DNA from: Lithodes maja | Taxonomy: Eukaryota > Arthropoda > Malacostraca > Decapoda > Lithodidae | Assembly: GCA_037953745.1 (NCBI GenBank) | Contig: JBAKBP010007154.1 | Span: 1-64,000 of the forward strand | Reading direction: 5' to 3' | Length of the DNA: 64,000 bases | Shown here: positions 11,052-22,008 of the stretch, piece after piece | How positions within the stretch are numbered: the stretch's first letter is position 1 | Layout of the letters: every line of letters starts with the position of its first letter | Notes under the pieces: model-generated | Told to the model about the DNA's origin: nothing | Databases searched by the model: none | Seen by the model: the letters and a program-made list of their open reading frames with translations, nothing else | Made by a program: the position numbers and the translations under genes

Positions 11052-14000
11052 CTATCTATCTATCTATTGCCTGACGCCGTGATCCCCGAAGGGGTGGCCA
11101 CGAACGAACCGCCCCCATGCACCTCTGTCCCCAGTCAGTCGACGCCCCTCCCCCCAACCAGCACCGCCTTCATTCATGTAGTTCCTCACTCCATCCTTCC
11201 ACCTCATATTCGGTCTACCTCTCCCCCTCTGTCCCTCCACCTCGCTCTCGTACACCCTCTTAGTCATTCTCTCGCTTTCCATACGTTCCATATGGCCGAA
11301 CCATCTCAAGTTGTTCCTTTTCACACTTTCCAGCACATCTACCTCCACACCACACCTCCTTCTTACTTCCTCATTAGTCTGTCTATCCCTCCATGTAATT
11401 CCGCACGCACTCCTTAAGTAATTCATTTCCACTGCTCTCACTCTTGGTCTGAGTCTCTCAACCAACGTCCATGCTTCGCTTCCGTAAGTCAGTGTCGGGA
11501 TTACCACACTGTCATGCAAGGACTTCTTCACTTCCATACTGACCACCCTATTTCTTGTTACTGCTTTTAGCGTTCCTACAACCCTCTTCCCCTGTTGTAC
11601 CCTCTCCCGCACCTCTTCATCCATAGTCCCATCTTTACTCAACACACTGCCCAGATACTTAAAAGAGTTGACGATCTCCATAGCCTGACCGTTCAGCTTC
11701 ACCTCACACTCTGTGACTTCACCCCTTTCGAAGACCATAACCTTGCTCTTCCCCGTATTTACCTTCAAATTCCGTTTTTCGCACACTGTTCCAAACTCAT
11801 TTACCAGACCCTGCAACTCCCATTCATTATCACTCATCAGAACTGTATCATCCGCAAACAGCAGTATAGGTAGCTTCCACTCAATTCCCTCCCTTTTCAG
11901 CAATACACCAACATCCACTGCTCTTGATAGTATTTCTTTCATAACTCCATCCATATATACAGTAAACAACCACGGGGACATCACACACCCCTGTTTCAAA
12001 CCAACATTCAGGTCAAAGAACTCGCTCTGCTCACTCTCCACACGTACTGCCGCCTTTGCACCCTCATACATGCTCTTCACTGCTTTCAGCAACTTGCCCT
12101 CTACTCCGTATATTCTAAGTACTTTCCACAAACCTTCTCTATCCACTCTGTCATAGGCCTTCTCCAAGTCCATAAAGGCAACATACACCTTTTGTTTCTT
12201 CTCCAGATACTTCTCCACAACACAATTCAGGGTAAAAATCTGATCTACACATCCTCTTCCCTTCCTAAAGCCTCCCTGCTCGTCGCCTATCCATTTCTCC
12301 GTTCTCACTCTCACTCTCTCAATCACTACCCTACTGTATACCTTCCCTACTACACTTAGAAGACATATTCCTCGGTGGTTACCACACACTCCTCTTTCCC
12401 CTTTGCCCTTATATAGGGGGACTATTATGCCAGTCTTCCAGTCATCGGGTGCACTCCCCTTCTCCCATGCTAGTTTGCACATTTTCCATACCCATTCTAT
12501 CACTATCTCACCACCATACCTCAACATTTCCCCACACACTCCATCTGTTCCTGGTGCTTTCCCCAACTTCACTCTTTTCATGGCTTCCCACACTTCTGAC
12601 CTCCTGATCCCCACCTCCTCCTCCACTACTTCTCTTCTTCTCCCTCCCATACCATATCCAGCTATGTTTGCTGGCTCTTCATTCCTTTCATTTAGCAACT
12701 CACTGAAGTACTCCCTCCATCTTTCGACTCTCTCTTGCTTCTCGGCTAGCATTCTCCCATTCTTATCTTTCACACCATTACTGTTTCCCTTGCTACCTTC
12801 CCTAACTTTCTTGACTTCTTTCCAGAACAGTTTCTTACTCTCCCTCCATTTTACACTCAGATTCCTTCCAAATTCCTCATCTACTCTTCTCTTACTTTCC
12901 TTCACTACTCTCTTCACCACCCTCTTACTCTCCACGTACCTCGCTCGTTTCTGTCTCTCGGAATCTTCATTCCCTCTACTACCCAACCACTCTCTATATG
13001 CTTTCTTCTTTTCTTCCACAGCTATTCTTACCTCTTCTGTCCACCATGCTGTACCTTTCACTCCCCTCCCTCTTCTCCTCACTCCACACACCTCCTCACA
13101 TGCTGCACAGATCTCATCCTTAAACACCTTGCTCATCTCCTCCACTTCCTCCATAACTTCCAGGTCGAACCCACCTAGTCGTCTTTCCACTGCTCTCCTG
13201 TACTCCTCCCTGACTTCCTCCTCCTGCAACCTCTCCACCCTCCTCACCATTCCACCCTCCTCTCGCCTCCCTCCCGCTCTCCTCACCCACTTCTTTTGTA
13301 TCCTAACCTTAGCTACCACTACATAATGATCAGACAGACCCCCTCCAATACCCCTATACACCCTAGCATCCATCACAGATTTCTTCATTCGTTCATCCAC
13401 ACATACATAATCAATCAATGACTTTCGTTCCACCACTGTCTTATCCTTCATCGTCAACATCCGTTTCCACGTGTACCTGTGGATCATTCTGTGTCGGAAG
13501 AAGGTGTTGGCTATCCACAGCCTCCTCCCCACACATACGTCCACAAGTGCACTACCATTCCCATTCACCTCTGATGGTACCCCCCACCCTCCCACCACTC
13601 CCTCAACTTTCCTATCACCCACCTTACCATTCATATCCCCAATCAGAAATATTCTTTCGTTCTTGTCAAACTTCTCCAGGCACGCCTCCACATTCATCCA
13701 GAACTCCTCTTTCTTTCTTTCAAGTATATCCTCTGTCGGGGCATACACGCATACAATCACCCACGTTTGTATTCCTACTTTCATTCTCACCCACACAATC
13801 CTAGAACCCACAGACCCATACTCTCTTACACATTCCTTCCATTTGCTACTTACAAACAAACATGCACCTTCTCTCGCTGTTCCTTCACTCACTCCAGCAC
13901 ACACACCCATTCCACACTCCCACTCTCTCACATCTGAACCTTTCCATTTGGTCTCTGTCATTCCACATACATCCAGCCTGGCATTCACTAACACTTCCAG

Positions 14001-14197
14001 AACCTCTCTCTCTTTTGTGCCATCATTCATGCCACTAACATTCCATGTAGCCATTCTCAGAATGTCCGAAGGCATGTCCTTAGTCGGTCGTGGTTCGTCA
14101 ACGTTGGTTCCGTCCGCATCCGAGGCTGTTCGTTCGTTTTTTTTTGCTTAGATATTTTTTCCGGGTGGGGGTCGCAAGCCCACCGACCCAACGTGAT
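11052..14197 (-). mobile_element. Apparently full-length RTE-clade retrotransposon
   Basis: A minus-strand LINE with a single intact frame. Its 3' end carries a short ATAG-type tetranucleotide tail (CTATCTATCTATCTA on the plus strand at 11052), typical of RTE elements, which end in short microsatellites, not poly(A). Both sides carry the same 12-bp sequence TGTAACGTGATT (11040-11051 and 14198-14209), a perfect target-site duplication. It landed just beyond the decayed edge of the satellite array. An intact frame plus a perfect duplication indicates a young insertion. Confidence 0.92.
11064..14075 (-). CDS. RTE endonuclease/reverse transcriptase, intact
   Basis: 1003 codons with no lesion, the normal size for a single-ORF RTE protein. 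EN domain at residues ~5-260: ATWNVSG (Asn12), TETKW (Glu41), IGDMNGKVG (Asp147, Asn149) and LSDHYVV (SDH 248-250). RT domain ~500-800: KAPGTDG near 507, GGFRKGRGCVDQI near 601, motif A AFMDLEKAYD (Asp636), motif B GLKQGCVMSPWLF near 692 and catalytic FADD at 740-743. The C-terminal region has the RTE signature RRCGVEVD and RNNLRWFGHMERM. ATG at 14075 is the first in a frame open back to a TAA in the 5' leader. All catalytic residues are present, so the protein could be active; whether it is transcribed cannot be seen. Confidence 0.93.
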   Translation of the reverse strand: MPSDILRMATWNVSGMNDGTKEREVLEVLVNARLDVCGMTETKWKGSDVREWECGMGVCAGVSEGTAREGACLFVSSKWKECVREYGSVGSRIVWVRMKVGIQTWVIVCVYAPTEDILERKKEEFWMNVEACLEKFDKNERIFLIGDMNGKVGDRKVEGVVGGWGVPSEVNGNGSALVDVCVGRRLWIANTFFRHRMIHRYTWKRMLTMKDKTVVERKSLIDYVCVDERMKKSVMDARVYRGIGGGLSDHYVVVAKVRIQKKWVRRAGGRREEGGMVRRVERLQEEEVREEYRRAVERRLGGFDLEVMEEVEEMSKVFKDEICAACEEVCGVRRRGRGVKGTAWWTEEVRIAVEEKKKAYREWLGSRGNEDSERQKRARYVESKRVVKRVVKESKRRVDEEFGRNLSVKWRESKKLFWKEVKKVREGSKGNSNGVKDKNGRMLAEKQERVERWREYFSELLNERNEEPANIAGYGMGGRRREVVEEEVGIRRSEVWEAMKRVKLGKAPGTDGVCGEMLRYGGEIVIEWVWKMCKLAWEKGSAPDDWKTGIIVPLYKGKGERGVCGNHRGICLLSVVGKVYSRVVIERVRVRTEKWIGDEQGGFRKGRGCVDQIFTLNCVVEKYLEKKQKVYVAFMDLEKAYDRVDREGLWKVLRIYGVEGKLLKAVKSMYEGAKAAVRVESEQSEFFDLNVGLKQGCVMSPWLFTVYMDGVMKEILSRAVDVGVLLKREGIEWKLPILLFADDTVLMSDNEWELQGLVNEFGTVCEKRNLKVNTGKSKVMVFERGEVTECEVKLNGQAMEIVNSFKYLGSVLSKDGTMDEEVRERVQQGKRVVGTLKAVTRNRVVSMEVKKSLHDSVVIPTLTYGSEAWTLVERLRPRVRAVEMNYLRSACGITWRDRQTNEEVRRRCGVEVDVLESVKRNNLRWFGHMERMESERMTKRVYESEVEGQRGRGRPNMRWKDGVRNYMNEGGAGWGEGRRLTGDRGAWGRFVRGHPFGDHGVRQ

Positions 14198-14674
14198 TGT
14201 AACGTGATTGATTGAATTATTCACAAGAATTAATATAGATTAGAAATCTTGATCTTAAGTTATTATAAACTCAACGGAAGGGGTTCTAACTTGTAATCTT
14301 GGAGAAACTGTACTCTACTTGATTTCATAATTATGATTGATTGATATTTGATTGATATTTGTTTTATTGCCAAAAGGTACATATACAATAATAATAATGA
14401 TATATATAGTAATTAATGTGGCAAGTGCAGCTAGCTAAGAAGTAGTTCATGTTAGCTAGCTATAAAGGCATAATAAAATATATGAAGCTAAACAGCACAT
14501 AGTTGCTTAACAATTATTAGATGTAATAAACAATATTCAAGCTATAATAATTTGTAGTGGTTCTTACTAATTTATACAATTGATACGTGACCTACTCAGT
14601 ATGCTAAAATATATTAAAGATAAGGTAAGTATACATATAAACAAAACTTTTGCTTTCAGAGACTGAATTAAGTA

Positions 14675-15692
14675 CTAGTATTGATTAAGGAAGCTTTGTT
14701 TGATTTTAGTTTTATATGCAAATAAAGATTCGGAGTGTCTAACAGATTCGTTCAACGTGTTCCACAATTTCGGGCCCCTGTAATGTAGGCTACGTTGTCC
14801 ATGTGTTGTTCTATAGTAAGGTAGTCGTAATGACTCCTCGACTCCTCGTGTGTTAAAATTGTGTGTCATTAAGTCAAAATTGCCATCCATGAGTAATTGT
14901 TGATTTATATTTTTATATACAAAACGGACTGCTTGTGAAAAAAGAATAAAATTTAATTTCAATGAACCAAGATCTTAATATATAGGTCCAGTATGAGCGT
15001 TATATGATTGATAGGTAATAATTCGTAATATCTTTTTCTGAGCTAGAAATATGGCGTCTAAATAAGCTTTATTGGCTCCACCCCAGATAGTAGCACAATA
15101 AATAATATGAGGATAAATTAAAGCAAAATACATTTGTTTTAGTGAGTTGATGTTGAACGAATCTCTTGTTTTATAAACTATTCCAGTAATTTTAGATATT
15201 TTAAATTTTATGTCATATATGTGTGTTTTCCAGGTCATTGCGCTGCCGATGGTAACACCAAGAAATTTAGCTTCCTTAACCTGCTCAATAATGTGTTCAT
15301 CAATTTTAATGACAATATTGGGAATTTGATTCGAGCTAAAATGAGTCACTAAATAATGAGTTTTACCAAGATTGAGCGTTAAACTGTTTGATTTAATCCA
15401 ATTAGAAACTTTGCTAATTTCTTCATTCATTTGGTTTGATAATTCGAGAATATTATTACCCTGTAGATAAATATTGGTATCATCGGCATAAAGTAGAAAT
15501 TTAATTTTAGTGCTTGAATTTATAATATCATTAATAAACAAATTAAACAACACCGGACCAAGTACCGAACCCTGTGGGACACCATACTTCATATTCCTGT
15601 ATTCTGAACAAGTGTTATTGAAAAATACAAATTGTTTACGGTTACTTAAATAACTCTTAAACCAGTTAAGGGGTGGGCCTCGTATTCCTTAA
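14675..15692 (-). pseudogene. LINE family 2 RT, motif B to C-terminus
   Basis: Reading downward from 15692: WFKSYLSNRKQFVFFN, motif B GVPQGSVLGPVLFN, catalytic YADDTNIYL, the thumb segment FLGVTIGSAMTWKTHI, then the C-terminal region ending FKQSFLNQY-like (KIKQSFLNQY). The frame is intact except for a TAA at 14975-14977 and two stops close to the MITE junction. It is separated from the RT core at 16197-16541 by the MITE. The style (GVPQGSVLGP, LLYADDT) fits the Jockey/CR1 group. Confidence 0.85.
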
Positions 15693-15709
15693 TTCTCTAG
15701 TTTTTTAAT

Positions 15710-16196
15710 TTAACACCTTAAGAGCGGCCTAGGCGGTATATAATATGTAGCCACCAGCGGGGTGTTTTTACCCAAAATAGGACTGTTTACGTGATCATTT
15801 TCATGCCTAAATAAGACCCAGAGCGTAAAACAAGTATCTATCCCTGTAAGGGCATAAACAGAGCTTTCCAATGACACCATAACGATCCTTTTATGATGGC
15901 TAGTTTTCTTGCAACAACCGCGCAACGCGAGTGCAAAAAGCATGTAATTCGGCACTTTCCCCATACAATTCCGTATGTAGCGAGTGAGAGAGGGAGGGAG
16001 GAGGTGGGATTCGTGTCAGTAGGTTCGCCGCGGTGGTCTGGAGCAGTCATACGCTCGCTACTCTCCTGCCACCACTTGTCTCTCTCTCTCAGCAACATTT
16101 CGTGCTGAAATTGCCACACGACCTATGTCGAGCGCCGCCAGATAGTCCAGATTTATTATACCCGACTTATGTTGCGCGCCGCTAGTTATGGGTTAA
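15710..16196. mobile_element. TTAA-flanked MITE, family a, copy 1
   Basis: About 483 bp between TTAA at 15710-15713 and TTAA at 16193-16196. The ends are imperfect inverted repeats: TTAACACCTTAAGAGCGGC on the left, TTAACCCATAACTAGCGGC when the right end is reverse-complemented. TTAA target choice and CCC/CAC termini resemble piggyBac-type MITEs. It sits in the RT of LINE family 2 just after the motif A block (FCDLSKAFDT). A second copy lies inverted at 16542-19325. Confidence 0.85.
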
Positions 16197-16541
16197 ATAT
16201 TATGGGCTATGGTGTCAAAGGCTTTTGATAGATCACAAAAGACAGTCAATTGGTATGATTTTGTGTCTAAAACCTTGTACATTTCTTTAGAGAGCTGGTA
16301 AATGGCACACTCAGTTGACGACCTGAGACGAAAACCAAACTGGTATTTCGTTAGGAGAGCATTGGTTTCTAAATATTGTGTTAGCCTGGAGCAGACAACT
16401 TTTTCAAATATTTTGCTAAATATTGTGAGTAGGGATATTGGCCTATAGTTTTGGGGGTTGGATCTGTCACCTTTTTTAAAAATTGGAATTACTTTAGATG
16501 TTTGTAGGTAATTAGGAAATATACCTGATTTGAAGGATCTG
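16197..16541 (-). pseudogene. LINE family 2 RT core fragment
   Basis: An open segment caught between two MITEs. It holds RT motifs 1-3 and A: SKVIPIFKKGDRSNPQNYRPISL, FGFRLRSSTECAIYQL and motif A VFCDLSKAFDTIAHN. It joins the RT start at 19326-19536 on one side and motif B at 15592 on the other. Confidence 0.85.
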
Positions 16542-16997
16542 TTAACCCTTAACTGGCGGCGCGCAACATAAGTCGAGTTAAATAAATTTGGACTATGTGG
16601 CGGCGCGCGACATAGGTCGTGTGGCAATTTCAGCACGTAATGTTGCTGAGAGAGAGAGACAAGTGGTGGCAGGAGAGTAGCGAGCGTATGACTGCTCCAG
16701 ACCACCACGGCGGGCCTACTGACACGAATCCCACCCTCCTCCACCCTCTCACACTCGCTACATACTGAAATGTATGGGGAAAGTACCGAATTACATGGTT
16801 TTTGCACTCGTGTTGCGCGGTTGTTGCAAGAAAACTAGCGGTCATACAAGGATCGTTGTGGTGTCATTGGAAAGCTCTGTTTATGCCCTTTCAGGGATAG
16901 ATGCTTGTTTTACGCTCTGGGTCTTATTTAGGCATGAAAATGATCACGTAATCAGCCCTATTTTGGCTAACAACACCCCGCTGGGCGGTACATATAA

Positions 16998-19293
16998 TTT
17001 TTTTTTTTTTTTTTTTAAGAGACAATGAACGGAGGAAGGAAACACACAGATAAAACAAAAAGGTCCATGTGCCTAAAGGCATCCTCCATTCATAAAATGT
17101 TTGTAACAACTGGATTTAAACATTTGTAGATTGTAAGTTTGTGGAAAGCAATTCGAGGGAAGTGAATTCCAAAGAGTAGTAGCTCTGGGGATAAATGAAT
17201 TCTGATAAGCAGAAGTTCTGCATTGTGGAGGAGAAAGTGTAAATACATGGGCACTCTCAGCTGCCCTAGTTCTACGGGGAAAGATGTGGAGAGGCGGCAC
17301 AATTGAAGCAAGTTCCTCGGAACAATTGCTGTGAAAATATCTGTAGAATAATGCAAGGGATGCAAAGTTTCTTCGTATGGATAATGTAGGAAGGTCCTGT
17401 GTGATTGGAGGGTTATTGATTAATCTAATAGCTTTATTTTGAATTTTGTCCAACTGCCTCAATGCAACCACTCCACTTCCACCCCACAGAGGTGAACAGT
17501 AATCCATCTGAGAACGCACATGACTTTTATATATCACGGCCAACTGCTCGTCAGTGAAGAATTCTCGAACTCTGTGCAGGAGTCCCAGTTTTTTAGAGGC
17601 ATTCTTAGCAATGCTTCTAACATAATGTGTCCAGCTCAAGTTAGTAGTTAATGTTACACCGAGAATGTCAATACTAGGGGAAGTGGGAATATTTACATCA
17701 TTAACAAATATATGGGAGTCAGTGAGATTCTGTCGGTTAGAAAATTGAATGTATTTGGTTTTCTGTGCATTAAAGGAAACTAGATTCTTTTGTCCCCATC
17801 CATTAATTCTAGAAAGGTTCTGGTTCAGAGAAATTGCAGTGTTTATTTTTGAATTTATAAGATCGGGTTGGGTGAAAGAATTGGTAAATGTGAAGGAACT
17901 GTGGAGTGTTGAGTCATCTGCGTAGGAATGTATTGGATTATGAGTGGTAGATATGAGATCATTGATATGAATGAGGAACAGAATTGGGGCCAAAACTGAT
18001 CCCTGGGGAACACCAGCATTTATTGAGTGAAATTGAGAATAAAGGCCATCTACCATTACACGTATTTTTCTGTTATGAAGATAAGAAGAAATTAGTGGAA
18101 CTTATGATGCAAGGCCGTAGTGTGACATCTTCGACAATAAGGATTGATGCCAGACTCTATCAAATGCCTTTGATATATCCAGTGCTATTGTATGTGTTTC
18201 ACCATGTTGGTCTGTAGCTTGGTTGATTTGATGCGTAAGAAGGCAAAGCATGTCTGCAGTTGATCGACATCGTCTAAAACCATATTGCCTATCACTGATT
18301 AATTTATTATTCCCAAGATGCTTAATTATGTGATTATTTAATATAATTTCAAAGACTTTACCAAGAGTGGAAGTTATAGCTATTGGTCTGTAGTTTGATG
18401 GATCTAAAGAGGCACCTTTTTTAGGAACTGGATGGATGTTTGCTTCTTTCCAGGGTACTGGGAAGCATGAGGTATGAGTACACAGACGGAAAATTTTTGC
18501 CAATACAGGAGCGAGCACCAAGGAGCAATTCTTAAGTACTATTGGAGGAATTTCATCTGGACCAGGAGCCTTATCTACTGAGAGATTCTGCAAAATAGTT
18601 TTGACATGTCTGGTGTGGATCTTAAGTGAGGGAATTTCAGTCGAAGTAAAATTAAGTACAGGGACATCTTGATTTATTTCATCTAAGGTTGAGTTGGTGG
18701 AGAAAATATCCGCAAGAAGGTTAGCTTTACCTCGTGGGTCACTTACAAGATTGCCAGTCGGAGATTTTAATGGTGGAATGGATGAATCAGTAGTGAAGTT
18801 GGATTTAAATGAGTTAAGAGTAGACCAAAATATTTTGTTATGATTTGGATTATTTAGAAGTTTATTTGCCTGCTTGTGGAGAAAGTTTGATTTAGTTAGG
18901 TTTAATACAGTTTTGGCATGATTTCTGATGTTTCTAAAGTAATTAAGGCTTCATGAGTTTTTGATCTTGTGTATGCATTGTAGGCTATTGCTTTTTGTTC
19001 AGTTACTCTAGCACAATTATGGTCAAACCATTTAGGTGAATTAGCTTTTTTACTGTACTTTTGATGAGGAATAAAAGTTTCCATTCCAATTTTTACAAAA
19101 TCTTGTATGTGGCTCAAGGTGGAGTGTGCATCATTAGAAAAGAAAGAGGTCCAGGGAATATCAATAAAGAAACCTTGAAGACCCTCCCAGTCTACCCTAT
19201 CGTAATGCCATTTAGTCACCAAAACAGGTTCAGAGTGGGAAGGTGTGGTAGGTGATAGACAGGTGGCCTGTATCAGACAGTGATCAGAAGATC
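16998..19293 (-). mobile_element. Jockey-group LINE, family 1 copy B (5'-truncated)
   Basis: Minus-strand LINE with its poly(A) tail seen as 19 T's at 16998-17016. It extends 5' to the SDH region of the endonuclease (19293) and stops there, a typical 5' truncation. It lies inside MITE family a copy 2. Confidence 0.9.
17073..18593 (-). pseudogene. LINE family 1 reverse transcriptase (copy B)
   Basis: One frame of about 507 codons from 18593 to 17073 with a single internal stop near 18101, where TAA replaces the TTA found in copy C. Motifs in order: LSVDKAPGPDEIPP, NYRPIAITSTLGKVFE, YGFRRCRSTADML, motif A ALDISKAFDRVWH, motif B AGVPQGSVLAPILF, catalytic SYADDSTLH, and the C-terminus ending FKSSCYKHFMNGGCL. 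Upstream (18594-19293) lie the EN/RT linker and a piece of EN with indels. Apart from the stop it is well preserved, so the insertion is moderately young. Confidence 0.88.
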
Positions 19294-19325
19294 ATAGACC
19301 GCCTAGCCCGCCAATAAGGTGTTAA

Positions 19326-20170
19326 TTATGTGTTTAAGAAAAGGAACAATTTTGTTTATACATTCCTTAACAATGGGAACAGGTATGTCATCATAACCAC
19401 ATGAAGAGTGTTTTAAATTAGTAATGACCGAGTGGAGTTCCTTCTCCGAAACTGGAGCTAACCTGAACGACAAATTCACTGGGTCAGGAAGGTATTTTTC
19501 AAAGTCTGAAGGGTCTGTCCTAATATTACGGCTCAAGTTTTCTCCTACCGAACTGAATTATTCATTGAATCCTTCAGCGATCTGCTTCGGTTCTGTTGTT
19601 GGTGTACCGTTAAATATCATATGTTGCGTTGCGGGGGTTCATCTCCTTTGTTTCTGTTTAATATTGTATTAATAAAGTTCCAGGTTTTCCTCATATTACC
19701 AGAATATTCAGTTAACTTAGATTTGTGATAATTATTCTTCGCATTCTTTATTGTGCGCGTTAATATTTTTCTATAATTTTTGAAATAGTCTCCATAGGTG
19801 ATTGGCCATTTTGCAGCTTTCTTTTGTAATTAATTTTTTAATTTTTATAGAATTAGTAATTGCTGGTGTTATGTATGGCTTATTGAGGTATTTTTATCTT
19901 TATTTTAATCTCACGTTTGGGACAGTATTCATCAAAAATTATTTTAAAATTTTGCATATACGAATTAAATGTAGAATTAATGTCATTTGTTAGGCTTGAG
20001 CGCCAGTTGTATTCCTTTAATGCAGTTTTGAGTTTTGCTAGGTTTTCTGTTGTGGGTGACCTTGTGATTTTAGTAATGTGGGTATTTAATTGATTTACTT
20101 GTAGATCGGGGTAAATAAAATTACTAGTAACTGGAAACTGATCCGTAATTTCCGTAAAAAATATGCTACT
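19326..20170 (-). pseudogene. LINE family 2 RT start and EN/RT linker
   Basis: 19536-19326 encodes the RT N-terminal block (LKHSSCGYDDIPVPIVKEC, then VPFLKHIINT), which continues at 16541 once MITE copy 2 is removed. 19540-20170 is low-complexity linker with scattered stops. Confidence 0.7.
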
Positions 20171-20179
20171 CGAATTATA

Positions 20180-21033
20180 GTACTCAATATCTGTAGTCCA
20201 TAATTATGTGATCTAATAGAATGGCACTATCATTAGTTATACGTGTAGGTTTTGTTATAGTTGGATAGTACATATGGGAATACATTAGAGTTATAAAGTT
20301 GTGTACTGGATTATGCTGATAATTTAAAAGGTTCAAATTAAAATCTCCCATAATATAGCAGGGAACGTTTCGGTTGGTTGAGATTGTTTCTAATATTTCG
20401 TTAAATGAGTCATAGAAGAGGGTGAATTGCGAATTGGGGGGTCTATATATCATACTGACAAGGAATGTATTAGTTTGGTGTTTAACTTCTATAAAGCGTG
20501 TCTCTAAGTGAGGCAATAGCTTAGTAAGGTCATGTCTGAGCGTCGCTTGTATGTGATCCCTTACAAAATATTGCTACACCACCCTGTTTGGTGTTTTTAT
20601 TATTAAAGTACGAACGATAATTAGGAATATAATATTTATCACATATATTATCATTAAGACGAGTTTCACACAAACCAATCATGCTCATTTTATTTTCAAG
20701 TTCTGAGAGACACTGATCTTTAAAATCATCTATGTGCACTGGTAAGCTACGAATATTAAAGGATAATAAGCTGAAGGTACATAGCGGGAGCTCAACTTGA
20801 CGATCACCTAAAAATACATAATTGCAGTTTGGCTCATTTAAATTGCCGTTTGTGAGGTCGAAATTGTTAGAAGTGTCACAGTCTCGATACGTGTAGTCGT
20901 CCAAATGAAATGGATTGAAAACGAGTTCGTTAAGAGTTTCTAACGGATAGTTGTGTACATTTGGATTAAATAATCTTAGAAGGTCTCTGTTACATAATTC
21001 GAAAAATGGGAAGATTTGAGGAGAATAAGACAT
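20180..21033 (-). pseudogene. LINE family 2 endonuclease
   Basis: Reading down from 21033: CTFSLLSFNIRSLPVHIDDF (catalytic Asn region), MIGLCETRLND (catalytic Glu), GGVAIFCKG; then after a frameshift near 20520, MIYRPPNSQF and YIMGDFNLNLL (Asp/Asn), ending near LLDHIIMDY. Fits the apurinic-like EN of LINEs, which nicks the target. Broken by the frameshift and later stops. Confidence 0.8.
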
Positions 21034-21109
21034 TCATAATTAGGTTAAAAACACAGTTGTTTGATAGACATAATTATAAGGTATAGGTGTGAATGCACGA
21101 GTTTCAGTA

Positions 21110-22008
21110 TTATTTTTTGCGTAGATTCATTTGATTTTTCTTGGTACTGTTGCTATTTCTACAATTGCTGCTGTTTTTGTTGATGTTGTTCCTGCCAATG
21201 GCTCTGCATGTCGGAGTGAGGGTATTCTCAGAGGGGCCAGCCACCACCACAGGCGTGGCGGGGGGATCCCGCAGGGGAGGCGGCAGCGAAAGTCCATCCC
21301 CGCCACCAGACGCCTCCACAGGGCCAGATCCGTCCATTGGTGGGGCCGACGATGGGGCCGCAGTCCGCGGGGTGGACGCCGCAAAGGACGGCGACACAGC
21401 AGCCGCCGACGGTACAGGTCCCTCCACCCGGTCCCCAGGCCCAGCAGTCCCCTCTACTACCCACACCACGTCACCAACACCACCAGCAGTGGGCCCCGAC
21501 ATACTTCCAGATACTGACTTTTCTTTGATTACTAGCTTTGTATGGCGGAAAAAGGCAATCTTGCCGTCTTGTCGGGCTTTCTTGAGCTGTGGCATTTGTT
21601 CTTTTATTAAAGCTTGGGATGCAGGACACAGGTCTTCATTAATATAGATTTTTGTATCACGTAGTTTGTTAGCATTTCTCTTCACTGCTTCCCGGTCTAT
21701 GAAAGATGAAAATCTGACCACTATGGTGCAAGGCAGGTTACCGTAGGGCTGTCCGACGCGATGGGCACATTCGATGTTGACGGGGGGTAGCTGCAGCTTA
21801 TCCACCAACCACACCCTTACCAACTCAGCCGTCTGCTCCCAGGTCTCGCCGCTCCGCCGCTCACCCAATCCAACAATCCGCAGGTTGTTTCTCCAGCTGT
21901 AGTCTTCTTGGTAGTTTGTTTGTTGTTGGAGTTCATTTATATGAGATTTGAGCTCCTCATTTTGTTGTAGTAGTTTGCCAATACTCTTCTTGTCTTCTCT
22001 CTTAGCTG
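21110..22008 (-). pseudogene. LINE family 2 ORF1 protein, C-terminal part
   Basis: Reading down: a coiled-coil stretch (LLQQNEELKSHINELQQQ) at ~21900-22000, then NNLRIVGLGERRSG and an RRM/CTD-type RNA-binding region (INIECAHRVGQ, IVVRFSSFIDREAVKRN, KIYINEDLCPASQAL, DGKIAFFRHTKLVIK), then a Gly/Ala/Pro-rich tail to 21110. The layout matches L1-like ORF1 proteins, which coat element RNA. The N-terminal coiled coil continues at 24501-24745, beyond LINE copy C. The C-terminal half is intact. Confidence 0.82.

Larger units (their letters stand above)
16542..19325. mobile_element. TTAA-flanked MITE, family a, copy 2, split by LINE copy B
   Basis: Left end TTAACCCTTAACTGGCGGC at 16542, right end CCAATAAGGTGTTAA finishing at 19325. 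MITE sequence at 16542-16997 and 19294-19325 is inverted relative to copy 1 and closely similar to it across ~450 bp. The remainder is LINE family 1 copy B, which inserted in an AT-rich spot near the MITE end (copy 1 shows the uninterrupted version around 15732). Copies 1 and 2 thus form a ~450-bp inverted repeat around the RT core fragment. Confidence 0.82.

Noticed and set aside
11713..14151. Several long plus-strand frames (up to 307 codons) rich in Ser, Pro, Thr and Leu
   Set aside because: They lie opposite the intact RTE gene and are shadows of its codon composition.
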